Assembly (NCBI GenBank): GCA_947247005.1
Contig: OX365946.1
Location: 9,246,453-9,310,452 of the forward strand
From: Spisula solida
Lineage: Eukaryota > Mollusca > Bivalvia > Venerida > Mactridae
Direction: 5' to 3'
DNA length: 64,000 nt
The stretch's first letter is position 1, and every line of letters begins with the position of its first letter. The notes beneath the pieces were generated by a model. That model had not been told where the DNA came from and did no database searches. It saw only the letters and a program-made list of their open reading frames with translations. Positions 1 through 11,540 of the stretch are shown piece after piece. Both the position numbers and the translations under genes were made by a program.

Positions 1-477
1 GCCAAGGCTGCAAAGAGCCGAGTTACTTCTTAAACTAATCGCCTGTTTCAGAAATGCATATAACATTCTTCTTTAAAAGATGGATTTTATTATTACCTCA
101 AATTCTAATTATATTGAAAAATCACTATCTCGTCAAACGACATAAAAGCATCACACCCGTACAAAATTAGTTCACTTCCCCATCGCTTAATTCTATCGTC
201 ACACATCCATAGTTCGACTCCTCGGTATAACTTATGAGACACGTCCCAGTTGTAAGTGCGTGTTCATCTATTTTCACTATCAGAATGGCCGAGGTCCTTC
301 GACTGCGAGAGAAGAGACAGTTACTGTTGTGTGATACAAGGAACCCAGGTGTCAATACCTTATCTCTTTACGAATGGACATATTAGTTATGCAACGTACC
401 CGGTGTACAGCACAAATACACGCGAGGCTAGTTGTCTGTAATTAGATGGGAAACACCGACTGCAAAGCGTATAAGAA

Positions 478-548
478 CTGACCAAGTGCCACCGCCGAGA
501 TTCGTCTCAATCCACAGTCATGAGCAATACAAACGCGACCACCGTGAA
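478..548 (-). repeat. Decayed tRNA-derived SINE head
   Basis: Read on the minus strand, this carries a degenerate pol III A box (CACGGTGGTCGCG) and a decayed B-box region ending in TCTCGGCGGTGGCACTTGG. It lines up by eye with the better-kept copy at 39788-39862, which has the same A-box start and the same end. The B box here has lost the GGTTCGA core, so this is a relic. The rest of 1-1060 shows no gene or repeat that I recognise. Confidence 0.45.
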
Positions 549-1067
549 ACCTTGTCGCCGTACTGGGTAATAGATTACTAGTAACGCAACCAAGACATGA
601 AGAAGACACACACTAGATCCCCAATCATCAATACATGTATATACATGTTATCTGTAACCACCCTTTATATTGTTGATTCGGGTTTAATGTATTTGAGATA
701 TGAGTAGAGGACATTACACCAAACTCCTTGAAAAGTTAACTACTGAGTCACACTATGTGGTGTAATATAAAATCGTGCGCACAGTACCTCCCGCATCCCA
801 GTTTGCGTCAAAATAATATTTTAAAAATATTAATTAATTGTAGGTGCTATGGTTCCGTTGATATTCTGTGAGGGGATTTTTAACAAAAATTAATGTTGTA
901 TACTGCGGCGAATTCACCCCAACCCGTTTTCTAACACTGTCACCCGACCTACCCTAACACAGACTAAATACCCATTTACCATTCCACAAGCAACCAGCAA
1001 CATTTCAACATGGGGAGGAAAATCAACATTAACATTGTTTTCAACTTTTCACGGAATAGTATGAATT

Positions 1068-1143
1068 GTCACGACCGGGAATCAAACCCGGATCGCTGGG
1101 TTACAAATCCAGCGCACTATAACTACTGAACCACGGTCGTGGC
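1068..1143 (-). repeat. tRNA-like sequence (Thr-UGU-like), probably a SINE head
   Basis: The minus strand folds as a near-complete cloverleaf. The acceptor halves are CACGACC and GGTCGTG, the A box is TGGTTCAGTAG, the T arm is CCGGG-TTTGATT-CCCGG, and the anticodon loop TTTGTAA would read UGU (Thr). Against a working tRNA: the T loop has TTTGATT instead of TTCGATT, the anticodon stem closes on an A-C mismatch, the D stem is weak, and no T-run terminator follows. A SINE head or tRNA pseudogene is the better reading. 1145-1740 holds nothing else I can name. Confidence 0.5.
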
Positions 1144-1742
1144 AGTATGTACTCGTAACCAATTCCTTGGTTTAGTTATTAGATGCAGTACAAAAATGCA
1201 GTACAAAATCAATGAACCAGGGGCCCTAGCTTATTTACCCCGTTCTAGATTGAACTAAACATTTCATTTAGGTGAACAGTTCATAGCGGCTTTTAGCAGA
1301 ATGTCATGATAGATGGTACATGTAATAGATTTATAATAATTTGAAATTGTCAACTGCATACTCGCACATCATTCGATTAATAGTTCTATGTATGATCCGA
1401 ACGCATGATAAGGCATATATGGTGAACTATTTACAGGGTTTGAGGAGCCCATATTGTGTGTAACTATTCATGAAGTAACATGATGATTTTTCACTGGAAT
1501 AAAATCTTTTGAAAAAATTACTTTAGATAAAATATTGCATTGAAATATGGATATTCGAAAGACTAAATTAAGTCAGCCTAATATCATTTTGTTCAGTTTT
1601 TGTGTGCATATTTAAACTAAAACATACATATCTTGAATGCATACACGGCGCTTTAATTATCGTCTAATTACGTTGTAACGTGCGCCATAACGCCCATTTT
1701 TTTGAACGTCAATATAATGATGTCAACTAGTTTACGTCAAAA

Positions 1743-2144
1743 CAGGGGCCGGGATTACAACAAATACTTACACTCAGTACTCAGTGAGGTTCATTGCAAC
1801 ATTTCTTCACAACCAGAAGTTGTTATAATGTTAAATAGGTGCTAAATATTATTTTTTGCTCATTCCATAGTGTAATATAGTGTATTTGTGAGTTATAAAT
1901 GTAATTCATCAGTCTGAGTGCTGAGTGTTGCACTCAGACTCAATAGTTACACATATACCCCATAAGTAGTACACAATGGCATAGAATATGTATCAAATGT
2001 TATTTTCAACACTCATATAACAATTCCATACATTTTCCGCATCTAGATTTGCAATATATGACATATAATAGCTCATTATATAACATTTTCAATATTTGAG
2101 TGCTGAGTGTTGAGTGTAAGTATTCGTTGTAATCCCGGCCCCTG
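1743..2144. mobile_element. 402-bp terminal-inverted-repeat element
   Basis: The ends are inverted copies of each other over about 40 bases: CAGGGGCCGGGATTACAAC at the left and its complement at the right. Inside each end lies a GAGTGCTGAGTG-type motif, which also recurs in the middle near 1915-1945. There is no coding capacity. It resembles a non-autonomous DNA transposon. I could not fix a target-site duplication, so the superfamily is unassigned. Confidence 0.7.
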
Positions 2145-2204
2145 GTTTGGCACTGTCGACGTTATTTGGCATTTCGACGTTGGCAGCGAAAGGGTAAATG
2201 ATAG

Positions 2205-2650
2205 AGAAGGGCCGTCACATGAGAATCCTACATGAAAATCGTTTCTGTATTAATTGTGATAATATAATTGAGTATGAATACCATTTTCTATTAATTTGTC
2301 CTCTTTATGATAATCTAAGTTTGAAATACATTCCTAAAAAATAGTTTGAAGCCTGAAGGACCAAATTTACATAAATTTAATTGTCTATTTAAAATGACTT
2401 GTGCAAATGAAACAAAAAATATGAAATCTGGCAATGTTTATTTACTATGCTTTAAAGGTCTGCTCTGAAACAATAATATGATAAACATGAGGTAAATATT
2501 GGATCAACATTGTTCTATTAATTTAATACACCTATGCATGTATATAAATGGTTACATTACTCTATCTGCCATGATATGTACATTGTAAATATGTTATATG
2601 TATATTGTTTGTGTGTATGTGCCGGTGGCCTAAAACACTAAAAAAAAATA
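2205..2650 (+). mobile_element. Truncated LINE 3' end (C-terminal pol relic)
   Basis: One frame gives a Cys-x2-Cys then EYEYHFLLICPLYDNL, the short zinc-knuckle-like tail at the C terminus of many type-1 (non-LTR) reverse transcriptase proteins. After a stop at about 2344 the similarity continues in another frame (PNLHKFNCLFK, then VYLLCF) to a stop near 2468. At least one frameshift is therefore present, and no reverse transcriptase core is left. The 3' UTR ends near GTGCCGGTGGCC plus an A-run at 2640. The same GCCGGTGGCC signature occurs in the minus-strand tail at 8095-8395. A dead 5'-truncated copy. Confidence 0.7.
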
Positions 2651-2834
2651 CAGAAGGAAACATATAGTTTCCTCATGGCTAACTTTATGTTACACTTGTG
2701 ATGTAATGGTGCATACTGTTCTGAACAATGTGCAGTACATGTACGTTATTGTTATAGCGCAGTTTATTTTATTTACGAAAATATATATGGTTACACGGTA
2801 GCTGCACACAAAATATTCGTAACCTGCAAGTAAC

Positions 2835-5800
2835 CAAAGGAATAGTGCAGTAACTGGCATACAGGGGTAGTTTATACTGATTTAAGCAAAGTAGTTTCTG
2901 AAGTAACTAAGTAACCAGAGGTAACCAGCAAGTAACCAAAGGAATAGTGCAGTAACCAGAGTTACTAACATGCAGGTGCTATTAATGATAATTTATACTG
3001 ATTTAAGCAAAGTAACTTCTAAAGTAACTAAGTAACTAGAGGTAACCAGCAAGTAACCATAGGAATAGTGCAGTAACCAGAGTTACTGGCATACAGGGGA
3101 TGTTTTCACTGACTTAAGCAAAGTAACTTCTAAAGTAACTAAGTAACTAGAGGTAACGAGCAAGTAACCAAAGGAATAGTGCAGTAACCAGAGTTACTAA
3201 CATACAGGGGCTATTTATACTAATTTAAGCAAAGTAACTTCTGAAGTAACTAAGTAACCAGCAAGTAACCAAAGGAATAGTGCAGTAACCAGAGTTACTA
3301 ACATACAGGGGTTGTTTTCACTAATTTAAGCAAAGTAACTTCTAAAGTAACTAAGTAACCAGCAAGTGACCAAAGGAATAGTGCAGTAACCAGAGTTACT
3401 GGCATACAGGGGCTATTTATACTGATTTAAGAAAAGTATCTTCTAAAGTAACTAAGTAACCAGCAAGTGACCAAAGGAATAGTGCAGTAACCAGAGTTAC
3501 TGGCATACAGGGGTTCTTTTCACTAATTTAAGCAAAGTAACTTCTGAAGTAACTAAGTAACCAGCAAGTAACCAAAGGAATAGTGCAGTAACCAGAGTTA
3601 CTGGCATACAGGGGTTGTTTTCACTAATTTAAGCAAAGTAACTTCTGAAGTAACTAAGTAACCAGCAAGTAACCAAAGGAATAGTGCAGTAACCAGAGTT
3701 ACTAATATGCAGGGGGTATTTATACTGATTTTTAGCAAAAGTAACTTCTGAAGTAACTAAGTAACCATAAAGTAACCAAAGGAATAGTGCAGTAACCAGA
3801 GTTACTAATATGCAGGGGGTATTTATACTGATTTAAGCAAAGTAACTTCAGAAGTAACTAAGTAACCAGCAAGTAACCAAAGGAATAGTGCAGTAACCAG
3901 AGTTACTAACATGCAGGGGGTATTTATACTGATTTACGCAAAGTAACTTCTGAAGTAACTGAGTAACCAGAGGTAACCAGCAAGTAACCAAAGGAATAGT
4001 GCAGTAACCAGAGTTACTGGCATACAGGGGATGTTTTCACTGACTTAAGCAAAGTAACCTCTAAAGTAACTAAGTAACCAGCAAGTAACCAAAGGAATAG
4101 TGCAGTAACCAGAGTTACTAACATGCAGGGGGTATTTATACTGATTTATGCAAGGTAACTTCTGAAGTAACTGAGTAACCAGAGGTAACCAGCAAGTAAC
4201 CAAAGGAATAGTGCAGTAACCCGAGTTACTAATATGCAGGGGGTATTTATACTGATTTAAGCAAAGTAACTTCTGAAGTAACTAAGTAACCAGCAAGTAA
4301 CCAAAGGAAAAGTGCAGTAACCAGAGTTACTAACATACAGGGGTTGTTTTCACTAATTTAAGCAAATTAACTTCTAAAGTAACTAAGTAACCAGCAAGTG
4401 ACCAAAGGAATAGTGCAGTAACCAGAGTTACTGGCATACAGGGGTTGTTTTCACTAATTTAAGCAAAGTAACTTCTGAAGTAACTAAGTAACCAGCAAGT
4501 AACCAAAGGAATAGTGCAGTAACCAGAGTTACTAATATGCAGGGGGTATTTATACTGATTTTTAGCAAAAGTATCTTCTGAAGTAACTAAGTAACCAGCA
4601 AGTAACAAAAGGAATAGTGCAGTAACCAGAGTTACTAATATGCAGGGGTTATTTATACTGATTTAAGCAAAGTAACTTCAGAAGTAACTAAGTAACCAGC
4701 AAGTAACCAAAGGAATAGTGCAGTAACCAGAGTTACTAATATGCAGGGGGTATTTATACTGATTTTTAGCAAAAGTAACTTCTGAAGTAACTAAGTAACC
4801 AGAAAGTAACCAAAGGAATAGTGCAGTAACCAGAGTTATTAATATGCAGGGGGTATTTATACTGATTTAAGCAAAAGTAACTTCTGAAGTAACTCAGTAA
4901 CCAGCAAGTAACCAAAGGAATAGTGCAGTAACCAGAGTTACTAACATGCAGGGGGTATTTATACTGATTTACGCAAAGTAACTTCTGAAGTAACTGAGTA
5001 ACCAGAGGTAACCAGCAAGTAACCAAAGGAATAGTGCAGTAACCCGAGTTACTAATATGCAGGGGGTATTTATACTGATTTAAGCAAAGTAACTTCTGAA
5101 GTAACTAAGTAACCAGCAAGTAACCAAAGGAATATTGCAGTAACCAGAGTTACTAACATGCAGGGCCTATTTATACTGATTTAAGCAAAGTAACTTCTGA
5201 AGTAACTAAGTAACCAGCAAGTAACCAAAGGAATAGTGCAGTAACCAGAGTTACTAATATGCAGGGGGTATTTATACTGATTTAAGCAAAGTAACTTTAG
5301 AAGTAACTAAGTAACCAGCAAGTAACCAAAGGAATAGTGCAGTAACCAGAGTTACTAATATGCAGGGGGTATTTATACTGATTTTTAGCAAAAGTAACTT
5401 CTGAAGTAACTAAGTAACCAGAAAGTAACCAAAGGAATAGTGCAGTAACCAGAGTTACTAATATGCAGGGGGTATTTATACTGATTTAAGCAAAAGTAAC
5501 TTCTGAAGTAACTCAGTAACCAGCAAGTAACCAAAGGAATAGTGCAGTAACCAGAGTTACTAACATGCAGGGGGTATTTATACTGATTTAAGCAAAGTAA
5601 CTTCTGAAGTAACTAAGTAACCAGCAAGTAACCAAAGGAATATTGCAGTAACCAGAGTTACTAACATGCAGGGCCTATTTATACTGATTTAAGCAAAGTA
5701 ACTTCTGAAGTAACTGAGTAACCAGAGGTAACCAGCAAGTAACCAAAGGAATAGTGCAGTAACCCGAGTTACTAATATGCAGGGGGTATTTATACTGATT

Positions 5801-6617
5801 TAAGCAAAGTAACTTCTGAAGTAACTAAGTAACCAGCAAGTAACCAAAGGAATATTGCAGTAACAAGAGTTACTAACATGCAGGGCCTATTTATACTGAT
5901 TTAAGCAAAGTAACTTCTGAAGTAACTAAGTAACCAGCAAGTAACCAAAGGAATAGTGCAGTAACCAGAGTTACTAATATGCAGGGGGTATTTATACTGA
6001 TTTAAGCAAAGTAACTTTAGAAGTAACTAAGTAACCAGCAAGTAACCAAAGGAATAGTGCAGTAACCAGAGTTACTAATATGCAGGGGGTATTTATACTG
6101 ATTTAAGCAAAAGTAACTTCTGAAGTAACTCAGTAACCAGCAAGTAACCAAAGGAATAGTGCAGTAACCAGAGTTACTAACATGCAGGGGGTATTTATAC
6201 TGATTTAAGCAAAGTAACTTCTGAAGTAACTAAGTAACCAGCAAGTAACCAAAGGAATAATGCAGTAACCAGAGTTACTAACATGCAGGGCCTATTTATA
6301 CTGATTTAAGCAAAGTAACTTCTGAAGTAACTAAGTAACCAGCAAGTAACCAAAGGAATAGTGCAGTAACCAGAGTTACTAATATGCAGGGGTTATTTAT
6401 ACTGATTTAAGCAAAGTAACTTCTGAAGTAACTAAGTAACCAGCAAGTAACCAAAGGAATAGTGCAGTAACCAGAGTTACTGGCATACAGGGGTTGTTTT
6501 CGCTGATTTAAGCAAAGTAACTTCTGTAGTAACTAAGTAACTAGAGGTAACCAGCAAGTAACCAAAGGAATAGTGCAGTAACCAGAGTTACTGGTATACA
6601 GGGGTTGTTTTTTCAAT
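2835..6617. repeat. About 101-bp satellite array made of GTAAC motifs
   Basis: About 36 tandem units, typically 101 bp, some longer by a 10-bp AGAGGTAACC insert. Each unit holds five or six GTAAC/GTTAC pentamers, most spaced at roughly 8-15 bp, including the palindrome-like AGTAACCAGAGTTACT. Variant units (for example with GGGCCTATTT, or TTTTAGCAAAAG) recur in blocks, giving a higher-order pattern in the second half. ORFs in the array, such as the minus-strand one at 4766-5026, are by-products of the repeat. No centromere or telomere role can be read from sequence alone. Confidence 0.93.
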
Positions 6618-6699
6618 GTTAACAAGTTCATAGCAAAGTAATAATAATATAATTAGAATTAAGTACAGTATCCGTGTAGCCACTATACATTATAATACA

Positions 6700-6815
6700 T
6701 TTCATACATCTAGCTATATAGTAACAGTATAATAGTAACTACATAGTAACCAAAAGAATAGAGCGGTAACCAGAGGTAACCAAAGTGACTGTACGGTTAC
6801 TTTATTACGCATATG
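6700..6815. repeat. Degenerate GTAAC-rich flank of the satellite
   Basis: Outside the regular array the GTAAC motif continues irregularly (GTAACAGTATAATAGTAACT, then GAGGTAACC), ending with GGTTACTTTATTACGC. This may be an eroded edge or the seed from which the array grew. From here to 7890 I see no gene. Confidence 0.5.
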
Positions 6816-7898
6816 ATTTTTAGTAATTGATAGGGACACTTTTTGGGCCATATCTAACCAAATGAAGTCATACAAAGTTTGCACGGCGTTAATTGACGTT
6901 GCAGATCTAATTGAATTCTAATGGCTTTTAAACTTAAAAGTTTAGGCCTATCAGTAAATGCTTGTTTTCCGTTCTTACAAGTATAAAAAGTGTATAATTT
7001 ATTCATTTAGGATGGAATTATTCATTGATAATAAATATTTCATACTCGCCAACCCCACTCGAGACAATGTCTAGGGGAGATAACTAGTCCAAGGTCACTA
7101 GGCAGTGGGCCAAATGTTTGTAAATAGAAGCAAAGTTGACCGAGATCTGAATATGTGCAGTGGTCACTAGCCGGTAAAAACGTAAGACATATTTTAGTTT
7201 AATGATTCATTTTAGACTTGAGTAATAGATCTAACGCTGTACTTAATGCGAATTGCTAGACATTAATCGTTTACTGTAGTCTTGGTCGATACAGTATATT
7301 AGTTTTTGGCCAATTTTCGACTATTGCCAATTTTCGGATATTTCTCCGGATTTATCGATTTAACTTCTTTTTGGATTAGTATTTAGTATAATTTCATTGT
7401 GATACACATTACCTGACCGGTTGTTTGTGACGTATATATCTATTTTATGGTAAGTATGTGCTAATCTTCAGTTAATTGGATGTAAGGTAGACGTGACGTA
7501 GACTAGATCCTGGACGTTATTGAATGTGACCCCTGTGTTTGACGTTACTCTCTTTGTTGGAAATTATTTTTCTTCACTTTGGAAATAGAAGTTTCTTGCT
7601 GGGTAACATTTTATCTTCGTGTACACGTATATCATAAAAAGAAACTTGATTAAAATTACCATTAAACTGAATTCAATAGTGACAAAGACCCAAAGCTTTT
7701 GTTGCACTGAAGGGGGTCATGGGTGGACCCAGAGTCTAGAATTGACATGCTTGCTGTCTGCATGTGGTATCCCACACCTGTATCTACATTGTGATACTGT
7801 AAACGTCAATTTGGTTTGACTTGGGTAGATCTAGAGTGGAGGACTAATAGACATGACTGATTGAGTTTGGTTGGACGCATTGAACCCCCTTTGAGCAT

Positions 7899-7972
7899 AG
7901 ACACTTGGGGTCTGGACCCCGCCCCCCCCTCCCCAGCTACGCACCTGGATATATTTTTATCATCAACATTGT
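7899..7972 (+). repeat. Dispersed repeat, copy 1 (shared with 23329-23393)
   Basis: The stretch starting AGACACTTGGGGTCTGGACC and ending in ATTTTTATCATCAACATTGT occurs again, nearly identical, at 23329-23393 inside an inverted-repeat element. The two copies differ mainly in the length of the central C-run. Confidence 0.75.
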
Positions 7973-8094
7973 ATACCCAGCTCCCTACACTAATAACACA
8001 AACATTATTAAACGCATCTGGGACAAATAAAACATATTCGTAAATGCCTCTCTAGCTTAAATAACACAGTACAGGAATTACATAGATTTTTTTA

Positions 8095-8395
8095 TTAATA
8101 TCAAATACAATACAATACAATACAATAGTTTATTCATGATTAAGGCCACCGGCCCATAACACAATAAGGAGCAAATTACAAATAATACAGTGCATAGATG
8201 TGAATGTATACAGAGACAACAAGGTCAGTACATATCAATTTCAAACGATGGATTGCAGAAGATATATACTACATAGAAAGGATCTCCTTTCTCAGGTGAA
8301 AAGCATAGTAAATAAAACAAAATAAATACATCCAACATTTGTTTGTGTGATAAGTGAATGGGTCCAGATCCCAGGTGTCTCAACGTCTTTGAGAA
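8095..8395 (-). mobile_element. LINE 3' end with pentanucleotide tail
   Basis: On the minus strand the sequence runs through GGGCCGGTGGCC and ATGAATAAAC into a (TTGTA)n tail at 8103-8128. The tail and the GCCGGTGGCC signature tie it to the 3' UTR of the LINE relic at 2205-2650. Upstream on the minus strand TTTACTATGCTTTTC matches the end of the relic's coding part. Only a 3' fragment is present. 8400-9090 shows no recognised feature. Confidence 0.55.
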
Positions 8396-9114
8396 ACATT
8401 GCTAGGCCTATATATAATTATACATGTGTGTACTGATGTAGTTGGATCTCCCGGGGTGCTCCCCTTCAAATGAACTAAGCTGGGTGAGCACATATAGGTC
8501 CTAAGTATTGGCCAATTCACCATATCGACATTACAGGATAAAACACGTTTCCTGGATTACTGAATAAATTGAACAACATTATTCGAGCTCGTTAGGGAGG
8601 TGGCTGCATATAGCGTATAGAGCAACAAGGTACCAGGTATTTGTGATTATATTAGCCAAAATAGAAGAATTGGTAAAACGTCTTACTTGAACACAACAAC
8701 AACACTATTTTACATACTTTTGCCTAAATAATATATTTACTTGAAAAATGTGTATATTTTCTCGCCATCGGTATCGAGCTACAGAAGTGGCTGTGTAGAG
8801 TAAAATCCAATTTTTCAGATATAAAGCATTTTTTTGGATAATTTTTGTTAAAGATGTTATTTCTATGTACAATAATTTTTTATACGTTTTAAACATTGAA
8901 AAATAAGTATATGCATTCCCGCTATACGGCTTTTGGTCTTTATCCCCCACACCGTTAAATTTCGGATTCCGGAAAACAAGTTTTATTATCATTTTATCGT
9001 GTAATGTCGATATCGAGAATGTACTTACAAATATCTCAGTCCAACATAAACAAACAATAAAACAAATCAAATGTATTAATCAGGTTTTATGTATTTCAGA
9101 CAAAAGATTTCAAC

Positions 9115-9381
9115 ATGATTGATGTTACCACGGTGATCGCATTTTTCTTATTTTCCATGGAATGGTTCCATATATGGGGACATGTACTTATTTTGTTCCG
9201 TGTACGACTATTGCCACGGAAAGATCTGGTTCGAATTCGAGTCTACTTCTTAGTTGACCTACTGACAGTATTCTCTTCTTCTATATTGTTCACCGGGAAG
9301 TTACGATGGCTTGCTTGTATACAGATGATACAACATGCATACTACTTCATATACTGGGACAAATCTGGTCCCGCTAAGAGG
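9115..9381 (+). CDS. Membrane protein gene, first visible coding exon
   Basis: 89 codons ending ...GPAKR, followed at once by the 5' splice site GTAGGT at 9382. The frame stays open past the donor to 9414, but that tail (VGVIYCKVKP) is intronic. The exon encodes the first three hydrophobic segments and three of the four membrane histidines. Confidence 0.72.
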
Positions 9382-11540
9382 GTAGGTGTCATTTATTGTA
9401 AAGTCAAACCATGAGAACAACAAATTGTTGCTTTTGTTGACTGGTTTTAAAATATCATTGAAAATGGTTTGATGGTAGAATTAGTGGTCTGGGATTTTTT
9501 GAAAGATGGTCTTTCTTAACAGGTTACATATAATTATTATTAACCAATTGTCTGATAGGAGATTAGAAATGGTGGTCTTTGCAGACAGGGTTTGCTATAG
9601 TGGTATTAGTTCACAGGTGGTCTTTAAACATAGGTTTGACTGTATAGGATTTCTTATACAAATTTTTTACCAAACTACCAGTTTACCACATAACCAAAGT
9701 CATTAAATTGGTACTCTGTCTAGCTTCCCTGAGATGTGAAGTCAGTTACTGATATCTGGTAGACATAAATAATCAGTGTGGTTTCAATTTTATTGAACAA
9801 GTGCTATAATCCGGAGAATTTGACATGACTCGACCTTCTATTATAGCATAAAAACGATGATTTTGCCCATACGTTAATGGGACGAAACCCATGCGTAAAC
9901 ATAAAGATTCTAGCGAGAACGCGCTGTTAACGTCCAGTTTTACGTATGCACATTCCAGGTCCTCACCGACGAAAAATAAACGATTTTACAGCGTCTTATG
10001 AACTGCAATTTCCATTTTATTTGTAACTACTAATTAATTTCAATAAGATTAAAATAATAAATTTAAACAAACCCGCATTATCCATGTTTTCTTGGTATTT
10101 GCCGATCCCGGAAGTCAACGCTCATAACAAAAACTGTTATGACGTAACGTTTGTTTACACGACGTCGCCATAAAATTTCGCGCCAAAATGTAATTATTTC
10201 GAAATACAAACGCATAAATTGATGTTTTGTATGCTATAATAGCGTTTACGCATGCTTTTTTGTGCTATACCATCTGCAAAGTCCCTCGGGAGCGTTGGTG
10301 CCCTCGCCCTGACGCCCTCGGGACTCTGCAGATGTTATAGCACGAAAATGCATGCGTTAACCCTACATTAGCATGATTTAACATCTGATATATTTGCTGG
10401 TTGTATGTTTTCATAAGTTGAAAGTATTATGAAGACGCTCAATGTAATACCAACACAAATCTTAAGGACTGATATTGCAAGATTTGCTTGCTGAAATTTA
10501 TATTTTCAATATATATATTTTCAATACAAGAGCCTTATAATATATTCATGCATAAAGGTCAGTATCAGGTCAAATTCTCCCTGCTATACCTTTTTTCTCC
10601 AAATAAAATATTCCCAAAATGTGGAAGAAATTTACTGGTTAAGTGGGTAAATCCTCATACATCAGTGGTTAGTCAAGTCCTTAGATTCTCTTGTCAGAGA
10701 ATAAGCTGGTGGACGAGAATGGTAGGGCTGAATTACCTATCTGCAGTGTATTAGCCAGACCTGGTATAAGCTGACTTGTGAGTAAGTTGGTAGAAGTCCT
10801 GTGGATGTAGTTCATCTAGAGACGTCTTCTCTGGGCACATGTCACTGTATTGGGAGGTTTCTACCATGTTTTGTCTACATTGAATACTCTAAAATAATGA
10901 TCTCAAGAACCCGAACATTTATCAAAAATAACAAATGGCGAAATGAGTCACTTTAATATTACAATTTAATCAAAACCTTATGCATTTTTCATACTGGCTT
11001 TTCTAAGTATAATGTCGATTTTCCACATGTGGATGGGTCGTTTGTTCCTTGTAGAAGGGTTCTTTTAGTACTGGTTAGGAGCTAAGATACAGTCCAGGAA
11101 AAATGATTTCTAGGTGAATCTGCTGTAACAAATAACAAATTGTTGAGAAAGGGGGCTAAACCCGAATAAACATACAGAATAATCTTAAGGGGTTAGAAAG
11201 TTATTGCTATATATACATATATATTGTTACTGACAGTTTCAATGTTTATATTTTACAGATTATAAACTGGAGTTCACTGGACTGGTTTAAAAGCGATCTG
11301 AAAGATAAATGGGAATTAGATTTGATCATTGGTACAGCGTTTGATGTCATGGTTCATATATTTATGGCTTACTATGTGGGGGAGTATCTCAGTAATATCT
11401 CAGTCATGTGCTCTCTAGCTTTAGTACAGGTTGGAGTTATAGCTTTGTTGTTTGGCCCATACTATGCATGGGCGGCTCCTGGGCTTGAACCTGCTTGGAT
11501 AAAAAAGAGAATAAACCCAGATACATTGAAGACTGGATAA
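9115..11540 (+). CDS. Two-exon gene, unknown multi-pass membrane protein (182 aa)
   Basis: The spliced reading frame joins 9115-9381 to 11259-11540 in phase 0, giving 182 residues. I do not recognise the family. About five hydrophobic segments are visible: residues 5-28, 43-60, 63-81, 109-129 and 135-158. Histidines sit in or at the edge of these helices: H19 and H23 (EWFHIWGH), H74 (QHAYYFIYW) and H122 (DVMVHIF). A basic loop (RVRLLPRKDLVRIR) follows the first helix, and the C-terminal tail is polar (PAWIKKRINP). The start ATG has A at -3 and lies just after a likely 3' splice site (TATTTCAG at about 9092-9099), so an upstream exon is likely. The 15 bases between are open and in frame, so the true N terminus could be longer. 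The gene could be a membrane enzyme or a small carrier. I am sure of coding, unsure of role. Confidence 0.72.
10248..10357. mobile_element. Foldback element with about 48-bp arms
   Basis: ACGCATGCTTTTTTGTGCTA at the left is complemented at the right by TAGCACGAAAATGCATGCGT. The arms continue inward through CATCTGCA and CCCTCGGG, with a short GC-rich loop. The flanks also carry TGCTATAATAGC. A MITE-like hairpin inside the intron. Confidence 0.7.
10370..10580 (+). repeat. Dispersed repeat family A, copy 1
   Basis: About 200 bases related to 32765-32975 and, for the second half, to 53335-53470. Shared blocks include GGTTGTATGTTTTCATAAG, GATTTGCT, and CATGCATAAAGGTCAG with CAAATT following. A fourth partial copy of the start (AACAGATGATATATTGTCTA) lies at 50945-50990. 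No coding content. Confidence 0.65.
11259..11540 (+). CDS. Membrane protein gene, last coding exon
   Basis: Preceded by the 3' splice site TTTTACAG at 11251-11258. 93 codons plus TAA, beginning IINWSSLDWF. It encodes the last two hydrophobic segments, H122, and the polar tail. An internal ATG at 11322 is in frame but would lose the first three segments. Confidence 0.72.
   Translation: MINWSSLDWFKSDLKDKWELDLIIGTAFDVMVHIFMAYYVGEYLSNISVMCSLALVQVGVIALLFGPYYAWAAPGLEPAWIKKRINPDTLKTG

Larger units (their letters stand above)
9382..11258 (+). other. Intron of the membrane protein gene, repeat-rich
   Basis: An 1877-bp intron with GTAGGT at the start and TTTTACAG at the end. It contains a repeat at about 9540-9660 (GGTGGTCTTTGCAGAC...) that recurs at 47055-47120, a foldback at 10248-10357 and a dispersed repeat at 10370-10580. 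Confidence 0.65.

Noticed and set aside
1068..1143. A functional tRNA-Thr gene
   Set aside because: T loop and anticodon stem deviate, the D stem is weak and there is no terminator; a SINE head fits better.
4766..5026. 86-codon minus-strand frame with repeated CTIPLVTCWLL
   Set aside because: It reads through the GTAAC satellite; the repeat explains it.
2835..6617. CRISPR-like array
   Set aside because: Units are contiguous with no unique spacers, and the window is eukaryotic.
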